NCBI GenBank assembly: GCA_023460315.1
Contig: JAEWQO010000067.1
Location: 1-15,408, forward strand
Direction of reading: 5' to 3'
From: Actinomycetes bacterium
Lineage (GTDB): Bacteria > Actinomycetota > Coriobacteriia > Coriobacteriales > Eggerthellaceae
DNA length: 15,408 nucleotides
How positions within the stretch are numbered: position 1 is the stretch's first letter; the number at the start of each line of letters is the position of its first letter. The position numbers and the translations under genes were made by a program. The notes beneath the pieces are model-generated. The model was not told the origin of the DNA, made no database searches, and saw only the letters and a list, made by a program, of their open reading frames with translations. Shown here one piece after another: positions 6,892-14,844 of the stretch.

Positions 6892-8598
6892 TTGCAAAAT
6901 AATTACAGGACTATATCTTGCGACATTCTGATAATTGGCGGCGGCGGTGCCGGAATGGCCGCGGCGATTGCAGCGGCCAAAATGGGAGTGGATGTGCTCC
7001 TGGTCAGCAAGGGTGAAAGCGGCCGCAGCGGTGCTACCTATTATGATATAGCAGAGATTGGCGCATACAATGCTCCCGATGGCACGGGAGATCCGACAGA
7101 CAATGCGGAAGTCTTTTATGAGGATATAAAAAAAGCTTCCCTTTCAATGGCATCACTTGACCTGTGCAGGATTATTGCGGAACGGTCGTTGGAAACCCTA
7201 GAGTATATTACGTCAATGCCTGACGGCGACAGGATTTTTGAAAAAAACGGAGAAGGATATAAGGTTTTCCAGAGCTGTTTCACATCGAAACCGAGAGCGC
7301 ATATCATGCACGACCATTTTCGTCCGTTGCTGGCCGTTTTGGGTAAGGAAGCAGTGCGGCTGGGAATTAAAACGATAAACGGCGTAACCGTTGCGGATCT
7401 GTTGGTTGAAAACGGCGTTTGCTGCGGTGCATATGGATTTGATCAGAATGGACAGGACATGGTGTTTGCAGCAAAAAGTGTTATTCTTGCGGCCGGCGGA
7501 GCAAGCCAATTGTTCCGACATAATATGTACCCTGATGATGTTATGGGGGATTCCTATGCTATGGCCCTGCGTGCGGGAGCGAAAATGACGAATATGGAAT
7601 TTCTTCAAATGGGTATCGGAATGGCATATCCGTTTATTAATCTGTTTGAAAATTATCTTTGGGAATGCTATCCGATTCTTAAAAATGGCCTCAATGAAAA
7701 ATTTTTGCATGGATACATACCGACAGGCATTACAGAGAAGCAGGTACTTCGGGATAAGCGTTTACATTTCCCGTTCAGTACAAGAGATAATTCTTCTTAT
7801 GTGGAAATTGCCGTACAAAAAGAAATCAACGCAGGCAGAGGGAATCGTAACGGCAACATCCTACTGGATATTAATACGCCGGAATTCAGGGAGCTTCAGA
7901 AATATGAGAATAATTTCTCCCTGATGTGGAAGACGACTTACGACTGGTATTTGGGAAAAGGTGTTGATCTGCAACAGAAAAGCATGGAAATTGCATGCTT
8001 TGCACACGCAATCAACGGAGGGGCTCTGATAGATGTCAATGGGGCTGCTTCCATTGAGGGCCTGTATGCAGTTGGCGAGGCGGCGGCCGGACCACATGGT
8101 GCAGACCGTTTGGGCGGAAACATGTCGGTTGCATCGCAGGTGTTCGGAAGAATTGCGGGCGGGCACAGCGCTGTCCGGGCCAAGAAAACTCGAAGTATTC
8201 CGGACCTCTCAAAGGCAGTGCAGGAACGCAGGAACTTTTGGGCGGAAATTTGGCTGCCAGACGGTGCAAGTGAGGAAGAAATTCTGGCATCTGTCAAAAA
8301 CGAATCGGATCGCTGCCTGTTGGTGGTACGAAACGAAGAGCAGCTGCTTGAATATAAAGGAATACTTCGGAAGCTGCAGAAGGCTTGCAGAAATGGGGAT
8401 AGGTGCAGGCCAATGGACAAAAGCAGGATGGTCAGCTTATATAACTTAATGGAAACCGGCATTCTGATTGCGAGATCGGCGCTTGCCCGTAAGGAAAGCC
8501 GTGGAAGCCACTATCGGGAGGATTATCCGCTTATGCTTCCTTCCTATGGAGAAAATCTGATCATTGAAGCCGAAACCGAATATTTTCAAAAGATATAG
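6892..8598 (+). CDS. FAD-dependent fumarate-reductase/succinate-dehydrogenase-like flavoprotein, TTG start
   Basis: The 568-residue protein has FAD-binding GGGGAG (16-21), a second FAD segment ILAAGGAS, family motif HAINGG with His372, a GLYAVGEAAAGPHGADRLGGN block with Arg406, and terminal ESRGSHYREDYP (535-546). It lacks the SdhA His that links FAD covalently (here GESGRSGATYY, 41-51), so FAD is probably non-covalent. The HPT motif that holds dicarboxylates in fumarate reductases is replaced by MGIG (240-243), so fumarate or succinate may not be the substrate. No Fe-S, heme or FMN-carrier partner is encoded beside it, so its electron donor is unknown. TTG 6892 is chosen because GGGAGGAG lies about 6 bp upstream. 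An ATG at 6727 in the same frame would overlap the CoA-transferase by 143 bp. It is probably a reductase or oxidase of an alpha,beta-unsaturated acid. Confidence 0.82.
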   Translation: MQNNYRTISCDILIIGGGGAGMAAAIAAAKMGVDVLLVSKGESGRSGATYYDIAEIGAYNAPDGTGDPTDNAEVFYEDIKKASLSMASLDLCRIIAERSLETLEYITSMPDGDRIFEKNGEGYKVFQSCFTSKPRAHIMHDHFRPLLAVLGKEAVRLGIKTINGVTVADLLVENGVCCGAYGFDQNGQDMVFAAKSVILAAGGASQLFRHNMYPDDVMGDSYAMALRAGAKMTNMEFLQMGIGMAYPFINLFENYLWECYPILKNGLNEKFLHGYIPTGITEKQVLRDKRLHFPFSTRDNSSYVEIAVQKEINAGRGNRNGNILLDINTPEFRELQKYENNFSLMWKTTYDWYLGKGVDLQQKSMEIACFAHAINGGALIDVNGAASIEGLYAVGEAAAGPHGADRLGGNMSVASQVFGRIAGGHSAVRAKKTRSIPDLSKAVQERRNFWAEIWLPDGASEEEILASVKNESDRCLLVVRNEEQLLEYKGILRKLQKACRNGDRCRPMDKSRMVSLYNLMETGILIARSALARKESRGSHYREDYPLMLPSYGENLIIEAETEYFQKI

Positions 8599-8622
8599 GG
8601 GTTATTACTGCGGAGAAATGTA

Positions 8623-8663
8623 TTGTTACATTAATATGATTTGACACATAATTCAATGTGCAA
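8623..8663 (+). promoter_or_regulatory. Possible internal promoter/operator before the binding-protein gene
   Basis: TTGTTA (8623-8628) and CATAAT (8647-8652) with an 18-bp spacer form a weak promoter candidate in the 86-bp gap before the transporter. A consensus-like TTGACA is also present (8641-8646), but its matching -10 would run into the ribosome binding site. An interrupted inverted repeat, CACAT (8645-8649) and ATGTG (8656-8660), overlaps the -10 region and could be an operator. Binding proteins often need extra expression, which fits, but the evidence is thin. Confidence 0.3.
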
Positions 8664-8684
8664 ATATATAAGGAGGAAAAAACT

Positions 8685-9743
8685 ATGAAAAAAAATGTAT
8701 TGAAGACCCTGGCGATGATGCTGGTACTGGTAATGGTTTTGAGTATGGCTATGGGTTGCGGCAACAAAGAATCTGCAGACACAAGCACCTCTAAAAACGA
8801 TACGGAAAACACCGAATCGACAAAAGAGGAAACCAAAGATCAATATGTGATAGGTTTTTCGCAGACCGGCACCGAGACAGAGTGGGTTACGGCAATGTCC
8901 GATGAAATCATCAAAGCTTTTGAGGGCAACGAAAATTTTAAACTGCTGTTCTCCGAGTCACAGGCTATTCAGGAAAATCAGATTAAAGCTGTTCGCAGTT
9001 ACATCCAGCAGAAAGTTGATTTGATTGTCCTGCGTCCTACGGTTACGACCGGCTGGGATACGGTTCTGATGGAGGCAAAAGAGGCGAATATCCCCGTCAT
9101 CCTGGCAGGGCGCAATGTAGAAATGGCTAACGATAACATTAAAGACTATTCCCTATGTTATATTGGTCCTGATAATGTCAGTGCAGGGGAACAACTGGCC
9201 GAAGCAATGTTAGCATGTGCCGAGGAATTAGAGGGACCTGTAAATGTTATTGTCCTGGAGGGTACGGTCGGTGCTTCTGCCGCTACGGAGCGTAACACAG
9301 GTATACTGAATGTAGTTAACAATCAGGATAAGCTGGTAATCTATGGTTCGCAGTCGGCGGAGTGGACCAGAACCAAAGGGAAAGAAGTTACGGAAGCGTT
9401 CTTAAAATCTGCGGAAGCGGAAGGCATCAAGATTAAAGGAGTTCTCGCACATAGTGACGATATGGGTCTGGGAGCTATCCAAGCTATTCAGGAAGCCGGT
9501 TTAAAACCTGGTGAGGACATCTTTTTAATGGGTGTTGACGGAGCCAGAGGTTCCTTCGAGGCTATGGTGGAGGGTACTTATAATGCCACTATTGAGAATC
9601 CGTTGGGTTATGGTTCCGCTTTGGTTGATATCTGCACAGGCTATTTCTTAAACGGCAAGTCGCCCGACTCCTGGGTTGTCCTGCAGAACGTAACATGGAT
9701 GCAGGATGAAGCCGCTGAGGCTTTGCCAAACCGTACATGGTAA
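8685..9743 (+). CDS. ytfQ: Sugar ABC transporter substrate-binding lipoprotein, YtfQ-like
   Basis: The 352-residue precursor has a KK-rich start, a hydrophobic core and a lipobox ending at Cys25 (MAMGC), then a Ser/Thr/Glu/Lys-rich linker to about residue 52. It should be a membrane-anchored extracellular lipoprotein. The mature domain is a type I periplasmic-binding fold with strong resemblance to E. coli YtfQ, the galactofuranose-binding protein: IGFSQTG, ENQIKAVRSYI, TVTTGW, LEGTVGASAATERN, TKGKEV, AHSDDMGLGAIQAI and EAGLKPGEDI. The start ATG 8685 follows AAGGAGG. An upstream ATG at 8658 would add nine residues, disrupt the signal peptide and include the binding site. The ligand is likely a furanose sugar or related compound; whether the galactofuranose contacts are kept was not tested. 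Confidence 0.92.
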   Translation: MKKNVLKTLAMMLVLVMVLSMAMGCGNKESADTSTSKNDTENTESTKEETKDQYVIGFSQTGTETEWVTAMSDEIIKAFEGNENFKLLFSESQAIQENQIKAVRSYIQQKVDLIVLRPTVTTGWDTVLMEAKEANIPVILAGRNVEMANDNIKDYSLCYIGPDNVSAGEQLAEAMLACAEELEGPVNVIVLEGTVGASAATERNTGILNVVNNQDKLVIYGSQSAEWTRTKGKEVTEAFLKSAEAEGIKIKGVLAHSDDMGLGAIQAIQEAGLKPGEDIFLMGVDGARGSFEAMVEGTYNATIENPLGYGSALVDICTGYFLNGKSPDSWVVLQNVTWMQDEAAEALPNRTW

Positions 9744-9770
9744 CCTGACAGATAAATCCGGCATAAGCAT

Positions 9771-9835
9771 AGTCTGCCAATTAATACTGCGGATTTTTAC
9801 ATATGACATACAGGCGGGTAATTAGTTGGCAGACT
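9771..9835 (+). other. Long inverted repeat (mRNA hairpin) between binding protein and ATPase genes
   Basis: AGTCTGCCAATTAAT (9771-9785) and ATTAGTTGGCAGACT (9821-9835) can pair over 15 bp with a single G-T wobble, leaving a 35-base loop. It sits in the 140-bp gap, the largest inside the transporter set, 27 bp after the binding-protein stop. No T-run follows, so it is not a standard terminator. Hairpins at this place in binding-protein-dependent transport operons commonly protect the upstream mRNA and give excess binding protein; that role is inferred. Confidence 0.75.
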
Positions 9836-9883
9836 TTGAAATGAATTTTAGATTATTTCTAAATCATACTGGAGGATACAGAT

Positions 9884-11413
9884 ATGGACAATGGTAAAAG
9901 GCTGCTTATTGAGATGAATAATATCTGCAAATCATATCCTGGTGTGCAGGCATTGTCGAATGTCCGCTTTACCTTACGGGAAGGTGAAATTCTCTCACTT
10001 TGCGGTGAAAATGGTGCCGGCAAATCTACATTGATTAAAATTTTAACCGGTTATGAACATAAGGATAGCGGACAAATTCTGTTCCAGGGAAAAGAAATTT
10101 CGCCGAGAACTACTCTGGAGGCACAAAAGATTGGTATTAGTACCGTATATCAGGAAGTGAATCTGTGTCCTAACTTAACGGTTGCGGAAAATATTTATAT
10201 GGGCCGTCAACCCAGGGATAAGGTGGGGCTGGTAAACTGGAAGGAAATGCGTAAAGGTGCAAGAACTGCAATGGCAAGACTGAATATAGAATTGGATGTG
10301 GATGCACGTCTGGACGAATATTCGGTAGCCGTGCAGCAAATGGTGGCCATAGCCCGGGCTTTGGATATGGATGCCAAGGTGTTGGTATTAGATGAGCCGA
10401 CATCGTCCCTGGATACAAATGAAGTAGAAAATTTATTTGGTGTAGTTAAAAATTTGAAGGCACAGGGAATGGGTGTGGTTTTCATCAGCCATTTCTTTGA
10501 ACAGGTATTTGAAATATCCGATACCATTACTGTTTTACGAAACGGACATTACATTGGTACTTATGATATCAATGAGATTGATAGAAGAACCCTTGTCGAA
10601 AAGATGCTTGGTAAAGAACTGGCCGCATTTGCTAAGAAAGAGGCAAATGAAAAAGCCCGGACAGAAGAAAGACCTGTCTTTTATAAGGCAGAGAATTTGG
10701 GCAAAAAAGGCATGATTCCTCCGTTCGACCTGACAATTGAAAAGGGGAATGTTGTCGGTTTGGCCGGCTTACTTGGCTCTGGCAGAACCGAAACAGCCAG
10801 ATTGCTTTTTGGAGTCGATAAGGCAGACAGCGGTGTATACTATCTGGGAGTTAAAAAGATTAAAATGAATTCTCCGAAGGATGCCACGAAGCATGGATTG
10901 GCATTTTGCCCGGAAAACCGTAAAACGGAGGGTTTAGTCCTGAATATGACAATTCGCGAGAATATTATTCTTTCCCTGCAGGGTAAGCTTGGATTATTCC
11001 ATTTAATAACACGTAAAAGACAGAAAGAATTGGCAGAGGAATACATAAAAAAGCTGCGGATTAAAACACCGGGAGGCGAACAGATCGTCGGTAACCTGTC
11101 CGGCGGTAACCAGCAAAAGGTTTTGCTTGCACGCTGGCTTGCGACGAACCCTGATCTGCTAATTCTGGATGAGCCTACACGCGGTATCGATGTCGGTGCC
11201 AAGGCGGAGATTCTGAATCTGGTGCTGCAATTGGCAGAGGAAGGAAAATCTGTTGTATTTATTTCTTCCGAAATCAGCGAGGTTGTGCGGTGCTCGGATA
11301 AAGTCTATATATATAAGGACAGGCATATTATCGGTGAGTTGTCCGGTGACCGGTTGAATGAACAAAATGTTCTGGAAACAATTACTCAGGATACAAAAAC
11401 CGGCAGCTTATAA
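9884..11413 (+). CDS. ytfR: Sugar ABC transporter ATPase with two nucleotide-binding domains, YtfR-like
   Basis: The 509-residue protein is a tandem ATPase of the RbsA/XylG/YtfR (CUT2) class. Domain 1 has Walker A GENGAGKST (41-49), Q-loop Gln90, a non-canonical signature YSVAVQQM (146-153) and Walker B VLVLDEPTSSLD (166-177). Domain 2 (about 265-509) has a degenerate Walker A GLLGSGRTET (295-304) lacking the GK-S/T lysine, a good signature LSGGNQQK (405-412) and Walker B LLILDEPTRGID (425-436). This asymmetry is normal for CUT2 ATPases, where domain 2 is often catalytically weak. It powers the two permeases encoded downstream. A GGAGG precedes ATG 9884. It follows the YtfQ-like gene after the hairpin region. 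Confidence 0.94.
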   Translation: MDNGKRLLIEMNNICKSYPGVQALSNVRFTLREGEILSLCGENGAGKSTLIKILTGYEHKDSGQILFQGKEISPRTTLEAQKIGISTVYQEVNLCPNLTVAENIYMGRQPRDKVGLVNWKEMRKGARTAMARLNIELDVDARLDEYSVAVQQMVAIARALDMDAKVLVLDEPTSSLDTNEVENLFGVVKNLKAQGMGVVFISHFFEQVFEISDTITVLRNGHYIGTYDINEIDRRTLVEKMLGKELAAFAKKEANEKARTEERPVFYKAENLGKKGMIPPFDLTIEKGNVVGLAGLLGSGRTETARLLFGVDKADSGVYYLGVKKIKMNSPKDATKHGLAFCPENRKTEGLVLNMTIRENIILSLQGKLGLFHLITRKRQKELAEEYIKKLRIKTPGGEQIVGNLSGGNQQKVLLARWLATNPDLLILDEPTRGIDVGAKAEILNLVLQLAEEGKSVVFISSEISEVVRCSDKVYIYKDRHIIGELSGDRLNEQNVLETITQDTKTGSL

Positions 11414-11434
11414 TTTGGAAAGAGAGATAACAGA

Positions 11435-12490
11435 ATGGGACGAAAACTAAATTTTTGGAAAAGCTTTCTTGGTAGAACAGAGATTTTGACCTTTGCGGCG
11501 TTAATTCTGCTTTTGTTGTTTAACTTATTCTTTACAAAGGGATTTTTCAATATTGAAGTTCGCGACGGACATCTATATGGATCCTTAGTTGATATTGTGA
11601 AACGCGGTGCGCCGTTAATGATTACCGTAATGGGACTCACAACGGTAATTGCTACAGGAGGTACGGACATTTCCGTCGGATCGATTGCTGCAATTACAGG
11701 AGTTGTTGTTGCCTCACTGATTGGAGGAGACTATGTTTTTGAGGTTGGAGTGGAAACCGCAGCCAGGATGCCGATGGGGCTGGCAATTTTTATCGGTCTT
11801 TGTGTCGCCGTTTTACTTGGAACCTGGAATGGATTTATGGTTGCTAAAATTGGTATCCCGCCATTGATTGCGACGCTTATGCTACAGGTGGCCGGCCGCG
11901 GCATTGCGGAACTGATTGCCAGCGGTACAATTCTCACAATTTATTTTAGACCGTTTTACTATATCGGTTCCGGCTGGTTATTTGGACTCCCCTTTTCCAT
12001 CTTCATCGTAATCGTTATCGGCTTACTTATGTGGCTGTTTGTCAGAAAAACGGCATACGGACTGTTTCTGGTATCCACCGGATCAAATAGAACAGCCACC
12101 ACATTTGCAGGAATCAAAACAACGGTGATCATATGGAGTGCATTTGTATTCAGTGCATTGACGGCCGGTATCGCAGGGATTATTACGACCTCGGAGATTA
12201 AGGCGGCAGACCCTGTAAATCTTGGTTTATATCTGGAATTGGATGCGATTCTTGCATGTAATCTGGGAGGTAATTCAATGAAAGGCGGCCGCTGCAATCT
12301 GATGGGAAGCATTCTTGGCGCTATTCTGGTGCAAACGCTGACCACAACAATTTATTCTAAGGGTGTCCCGTCAGAAACCATTCTTGTGTATAAAGCGATT
12401 GTAGTAATTGCCGTCGGTTTGATTCAGGTGACAAATTGGTCAGGTATGATACAAAAACTGAAAGGAAGGACGAAACGTGAAGCTGCGTAA
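11435..12490 (+). CDS. ytfT: Sugar ABC transporter permease 1, YtfT-like
   Basis: The 351-residue integral membrane protein has about eight to ten hydrophobic segments, as in the BPD_transp_2 (CUT2 permease) family. Specific resemblance to YtfT includes RDGHLYGSLVDIVKRGAP (about 43-60), TVIATGGTDISVGSIAAITG, VAGRGIAELI and the later GLYLELDAILACNLGGNSMKGGRCNL segment. It would form a heterodimeric channel with the next gene's product. The translation signal is modest (GGAAAGAGAG before ATG 11435), 21 bp after the ATPase stop, so coupling is likely. Its last 14 bp overlap the second permease gene. Confidence 0.93.
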   Translation: MGRKLNFWKSFLGRTEILTFAALILLLLFNLFFTKGFFNIEVRDGHLYGSLVDIVKRGAPLMITVMGLTTVIATGGTDISVGSIAAITGVVVASLIGGDYVFEVGVETAARMPMGLAIFIGLCVAVLLGTWNGFMVAKIGIPPLIATLMLQVAGRGIAELIASGTILTIYFRPFYYIGSGWLFGLPFSIFIVIVIGLLMWLFVRKTAYGLFLVSTGSNRTATTFAGIKTTVIIWSAFVFSALTAGIAGIITTSEIKAADPVNLGLYLELDAILACNLGGNSMKGGRCNLMGSILGAILVQTLTTTIYSKGVPSETILVYKAIVVIAVGLIQVTNWSGMIQKLKGRTKREAA

Positions 12491-13538
12491 TTTATTACAA
12501 AAGAAAAAAAGTGTCTCTTTTTTCAACATGGGCAGTATCAATAACATCACCTTGATTGCTGCGGTTGCTGTTTTTATAATGTTTTTCGCTTTCGGCAGTA
12601 TTCAATACAAAAACTTTTTTGCCCTGCAAACGATTTGTAATGTATTGATGGATAACAGCCATTTACTCATTGTTGCACTTGCGGAAACGCTTGTTTTGAT
12701 ATCCGGAGGAATTGACCTTTCGGTAGGCGCCATGATTGCATTTAACTTTACCGCTGCCGCGCATATGCTGACAAATATGGGGTTGCCTCTTATTGTTATA
12801 ATAATCATAATGCTTGCCGCCGGTACGGCGGTCGGTGCCCTGAACGGATATCTGATTTCATATAAAGGTTTCCAGCCTTTTATTGTAACGCTGGCAACGC
12901 AGTTTCTGGCAAGAGGCGCCTGCTATATGATCAGTACCGATACCATTGTTATATCCAGGCCAGTGATTCTTAAGCTTGCCGTTTTTAAGCTGCGTTTTCC
13001 CGGCGGTTATGTGACGTTCGGTGTTTTAGTTGCATTGGCAATGTTGATTGTTTTTTATTTCCTGACAAGGAAGACAAAATTCGGCCGTAATGTCTATGCA
13101 CTCGGCGGCAATGAAACATCTGCGGAGATGCTTGGTATCCGAGTGAAGAAAACCAGAATGTGTACTTATATTATTTCCGGTGTGGCAACTTCGATCGCGA
13201 GTATGGTGTTTGCCGTAAATATTCTTTCCTCTTACGGCTTGCATGCGCAGTCACTGCATTTGGATGCGGTATCTGCCGCCGTGATCGGAGGTACGCTGAC
13301 AACAGGCGGCGTAGGTAGTGTCATTGGTACGCTGTTTGGTGTCTTGACAACAGGTATTATTCAGACAATCATTACCTTCCAGGGAACTTTGACTTCGGGC
13401 TGGTCCAAAATCACTATTGCAGCGCTACTGTTAACCTTTATTCTGCTGCAAAGATTTATCGTTTGGCAACGCAACCGTAATATGAAGACCAAATCTGTGA
13501 GTATGATTCGCATGGATCAAGAAGAAAGCGTTGAATGA
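12477..13538 (+). CDS. yjfF: Sugar ABC transporter permease 2, YjfF-like, GTG start
   Basis: The 353-residue polytopic permease has the CUT2 motif ILISGG-DLSVGAMIAF in its first third and a YjfF-like C-terminal block: AVIGGTLTTGGVGSVIGTLF, then TFQGTLTSGWSKI, then LQRF. YtfT/YjfF pairs are the hallmark of the YtfQRT-YjfF furanose transporter, whereas RbsC-type systems use a homodimer. GTG 12477 is the start because AAGGAAGG lies about 8 bp upstream and no better start is nearby. It overlaps the first permease gene by 14 bp. The tail ends in a charged segment with E-E-S-V-E. A roughly 90-bp gap without obvious signals follows before the dehydrogenase gene. Confidence 0.93.
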   Translation: MKLRNLLQKKKSVSFFNMGSINNITLIAAVAVFIMFFAFGSIQYKNFFALQTICNVLMDNSHLLIVALAETLVLISGGIDLSVGAMIAFNFTAAAHMLTNMGLPLIVIIIIMLAAGTAVGALNGYLISYKGFQPFIVTLATQFLARGACYMISTDTIVISRPVILKLAVFKLRFPGGYVTFGVLVALAMLIVFYFLTRKTKFGRNVYALGGNETSAEMLGIRVKKTRMCTYIISGVATSIASMVFAVNILSSYGLHAQSLHLDAVSAAVIGGTLTTGGVGSVIGTLFGVLTTGIIQTIITFQGTLTSGWSKITIAALLLTFILLQRFIVWQRNRNMKTKSVSMIRMDQEESVE

Positions 13539-13628
13539 AATTCTCTTTCAAACTCAAAAATTTGCACTGAGGATTATGCAGGCACAGATTCAGATGCGTA
13601 AAAAATATGCGCGGAAATGGAGGAAAAG

Positions 13629-14621
13629 ATGAAAGCAATTGTTTATGAAGGCTCTCAAAGAGTTTCATATAAAGAAGTTTCGATGATTTCTGCAAAAGAG
13701 GGCTGGACTTTAATCAGGGTATCACATGTAGGGGTCTGTGGCAGTGATATGACTATATTTTCGGGGAAGCATCCCAGAGCAAAAGCACCTTTGATCATGG
13801 GACATGAATTTTCGGGTTATATCGCATCTCCAAACCCGGATTTTACAGAAGGTACATTAGTAACGGTATTCCCTTATCTGCCCTGTGGCATTTGTGAACG
13901 CTGCAAAAATGGCCAGTTTCACGTATGTAAATCGCTTAAATTAATTGGTATCGATTTAGACGGCGGTATGGGAGAATATGTACAAGTACCGAATGATGCA
14001 ATATATGCGGTGCAGAAAGGAGTATCGCCTGAATTGGCAGCTTTTATCGAGCCGGTAGGTATATCCGTACATGCGGCACGTAAAGGAGGATATCATCCGG
14101 GGGACAGAGTAGTTGTATTCGGAGCGGGTGGAATTGGACTTTCGACAGCAATAACCCTCCGTAGTTTTGGGGCAGACCATCTGATTATTTGCGAACCGAA
14201 TCCGACCAGAAATGCACTTGCGAGAGAGCTTGGATTCGATGTATTAGATTCCGATAGAGATATTATAGAACAAATCTATGAACGTACTGATGGCGACGGT
14301 GCGGAGTTTATATATGATTGTGCCGGAGCACAGCCGGTAATCGATCTTTTACCAGATGCGGTTAAAATTAATGGGAGAATTGTAATTGTAGCAGGATATA
14401 AAAATCCTCCCGCAATGAATTTCCAGAAAGGTATGTTCAGAGAGTTTGATATTCAGTTTGTGCGAAATTGTACTCACCAGGATTTTAAAATTGCATGTGA
14501 CCTGATTGGCAAGAATCTTGGATATGATCGGCTGCTGAATTATATCCTGCCGCTAAGTGAGGCTGAAAACGGTTTTGCACCGCCCTCTTATGCTTATAAA
14601 GTGATGTTTCGGGCAAATTGA
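13629..14621 (+). CDS. Zinc-dependent alcohol/polyol dehydrogenase (MDR family)
   Basis: The 330-residue medium-chain dehydrogenase has catalytic zinc ligands Cys37 in GVCGSD and His59/Glu60 in GHEFSG, and the structural zinc set Cys86, Cys89, Cys92 and Cys100. It also has the second-shell Glu141-Pro pair and an NAD-binding FGAGGIG (164-170). It resembles sugar-acid and polyol dehydrogenases such as the L-galactonate/L-gulonate 5-dehydrogenase (RspB/LgoD) group: ERCKNGQFHVC, IGIDLDGGMGEY, and a late RNCTHQDF where RspB/LgoD has RNATPEDF. ATG 13629 is preferred because GGAGG (13619-13623) is 5 bp upstream; ATG 13617 would overlap that site. As the last gene of the cluster it may perform the first oxidation of the imported compound. 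The substrate is unresolved. Confidence 0.88.
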   Translation: MKAIVYEGSQRVSYKEVSMISAKEGWTLIRVSHVGVCGSDMTIFSGKHPRAKAPLIMGHEFSGYIASPNPDFTEGTLVTVFPYLPCGICERCKNGQFHVCKSLKLIGIDLDGGMGEYVQVPNDAIYAVQKGVSPELAAFIEPVGISVHAARKGGYHPGDRVVVFGAGGIGLSTAITLRSFGADHLIICEPNPTRNALARELGFDVLDSDRDIIEQIYERTDGDGAEFIYDCAGAQPVIDLLPDAVKINGRIVIVAGYKNPPAMNFQKGMFREFDIQFVRNCTHQDFKIACDLIGKNLGYDRLLNYILPLSEAENGFAPPSYAYKVMFRAN

Positions 14622-14641
14622 TCAAAATAAAATATAACAAT

Positions 14642-14674
14642 TAATCCCTGTAACTATCGTGGTTATGGGGATTA
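14642..14674 (+). terminator. Probable operon-end hairpin
   Basis: TAATCCC (14642-14648) pairs with GGGATTA (14668-14674), with an inner TAAC/GTTA pair, 20 bp after the dehydrogenase stop. The following sequence, TTAAAATAG, is a poor T-run, so termination may be incomplete. Confidence 0.5.
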
Positions 14675-14771
14675 TTAAAATAGTCGTATGCAATATATAT
14701 TATATCGATCATGTCAATATTATGGAATTTCATCATTTTTTCATTGAAATTGTCCTTGTTGCAGCCGGGAC

Positions 14772-14811
14772 GGTTTTAATTTATCATTGTGTAGGTTTTA
14801 ATTTATCATTG
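14772..14811. repeat. Exact 18-bp direct repeat, 22-bp period
   Basis: GGTTTTAATTTATCATTG occurs at 14772-14789 and again at 14794-14811. The end of the second copy supplies the TTG of the TTGACA -35 element (14809-14814) for the RNA downstream. The first copy ends TTGTGT instead. It could be a slipped duplication or a binding site for a regulator of that promoter. Confidence 0.8.
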
Positions 14812-14838
14812 ACACCACGACAGACCGTAGTATATAAT
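14809..14838 (+). promoter_or_regulatory. Promoter of structured RNA copy 2 (antitoxin candidate)
   Basis: TTGACA (14809-14814) and TATAAT (14833-14838) are both perfect consensus with an 18-bp spacer. Transcription would begin near 14845. It is stronger than the copy 1 promoter (TTGATA/TACAAT) and matches what an abundant antisense RNA needs. Confidence 0.85.
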
Positions 14839-14844
14839 ATACTT

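Noticed and set aside
8658..8684. ATG 8658 start for the binding protein
   Set aside because: The extra residues (MQIYKEEKT) would precede a normal lipoprotein signal peptide and include the AAGGAGG site used by ATG 8685.
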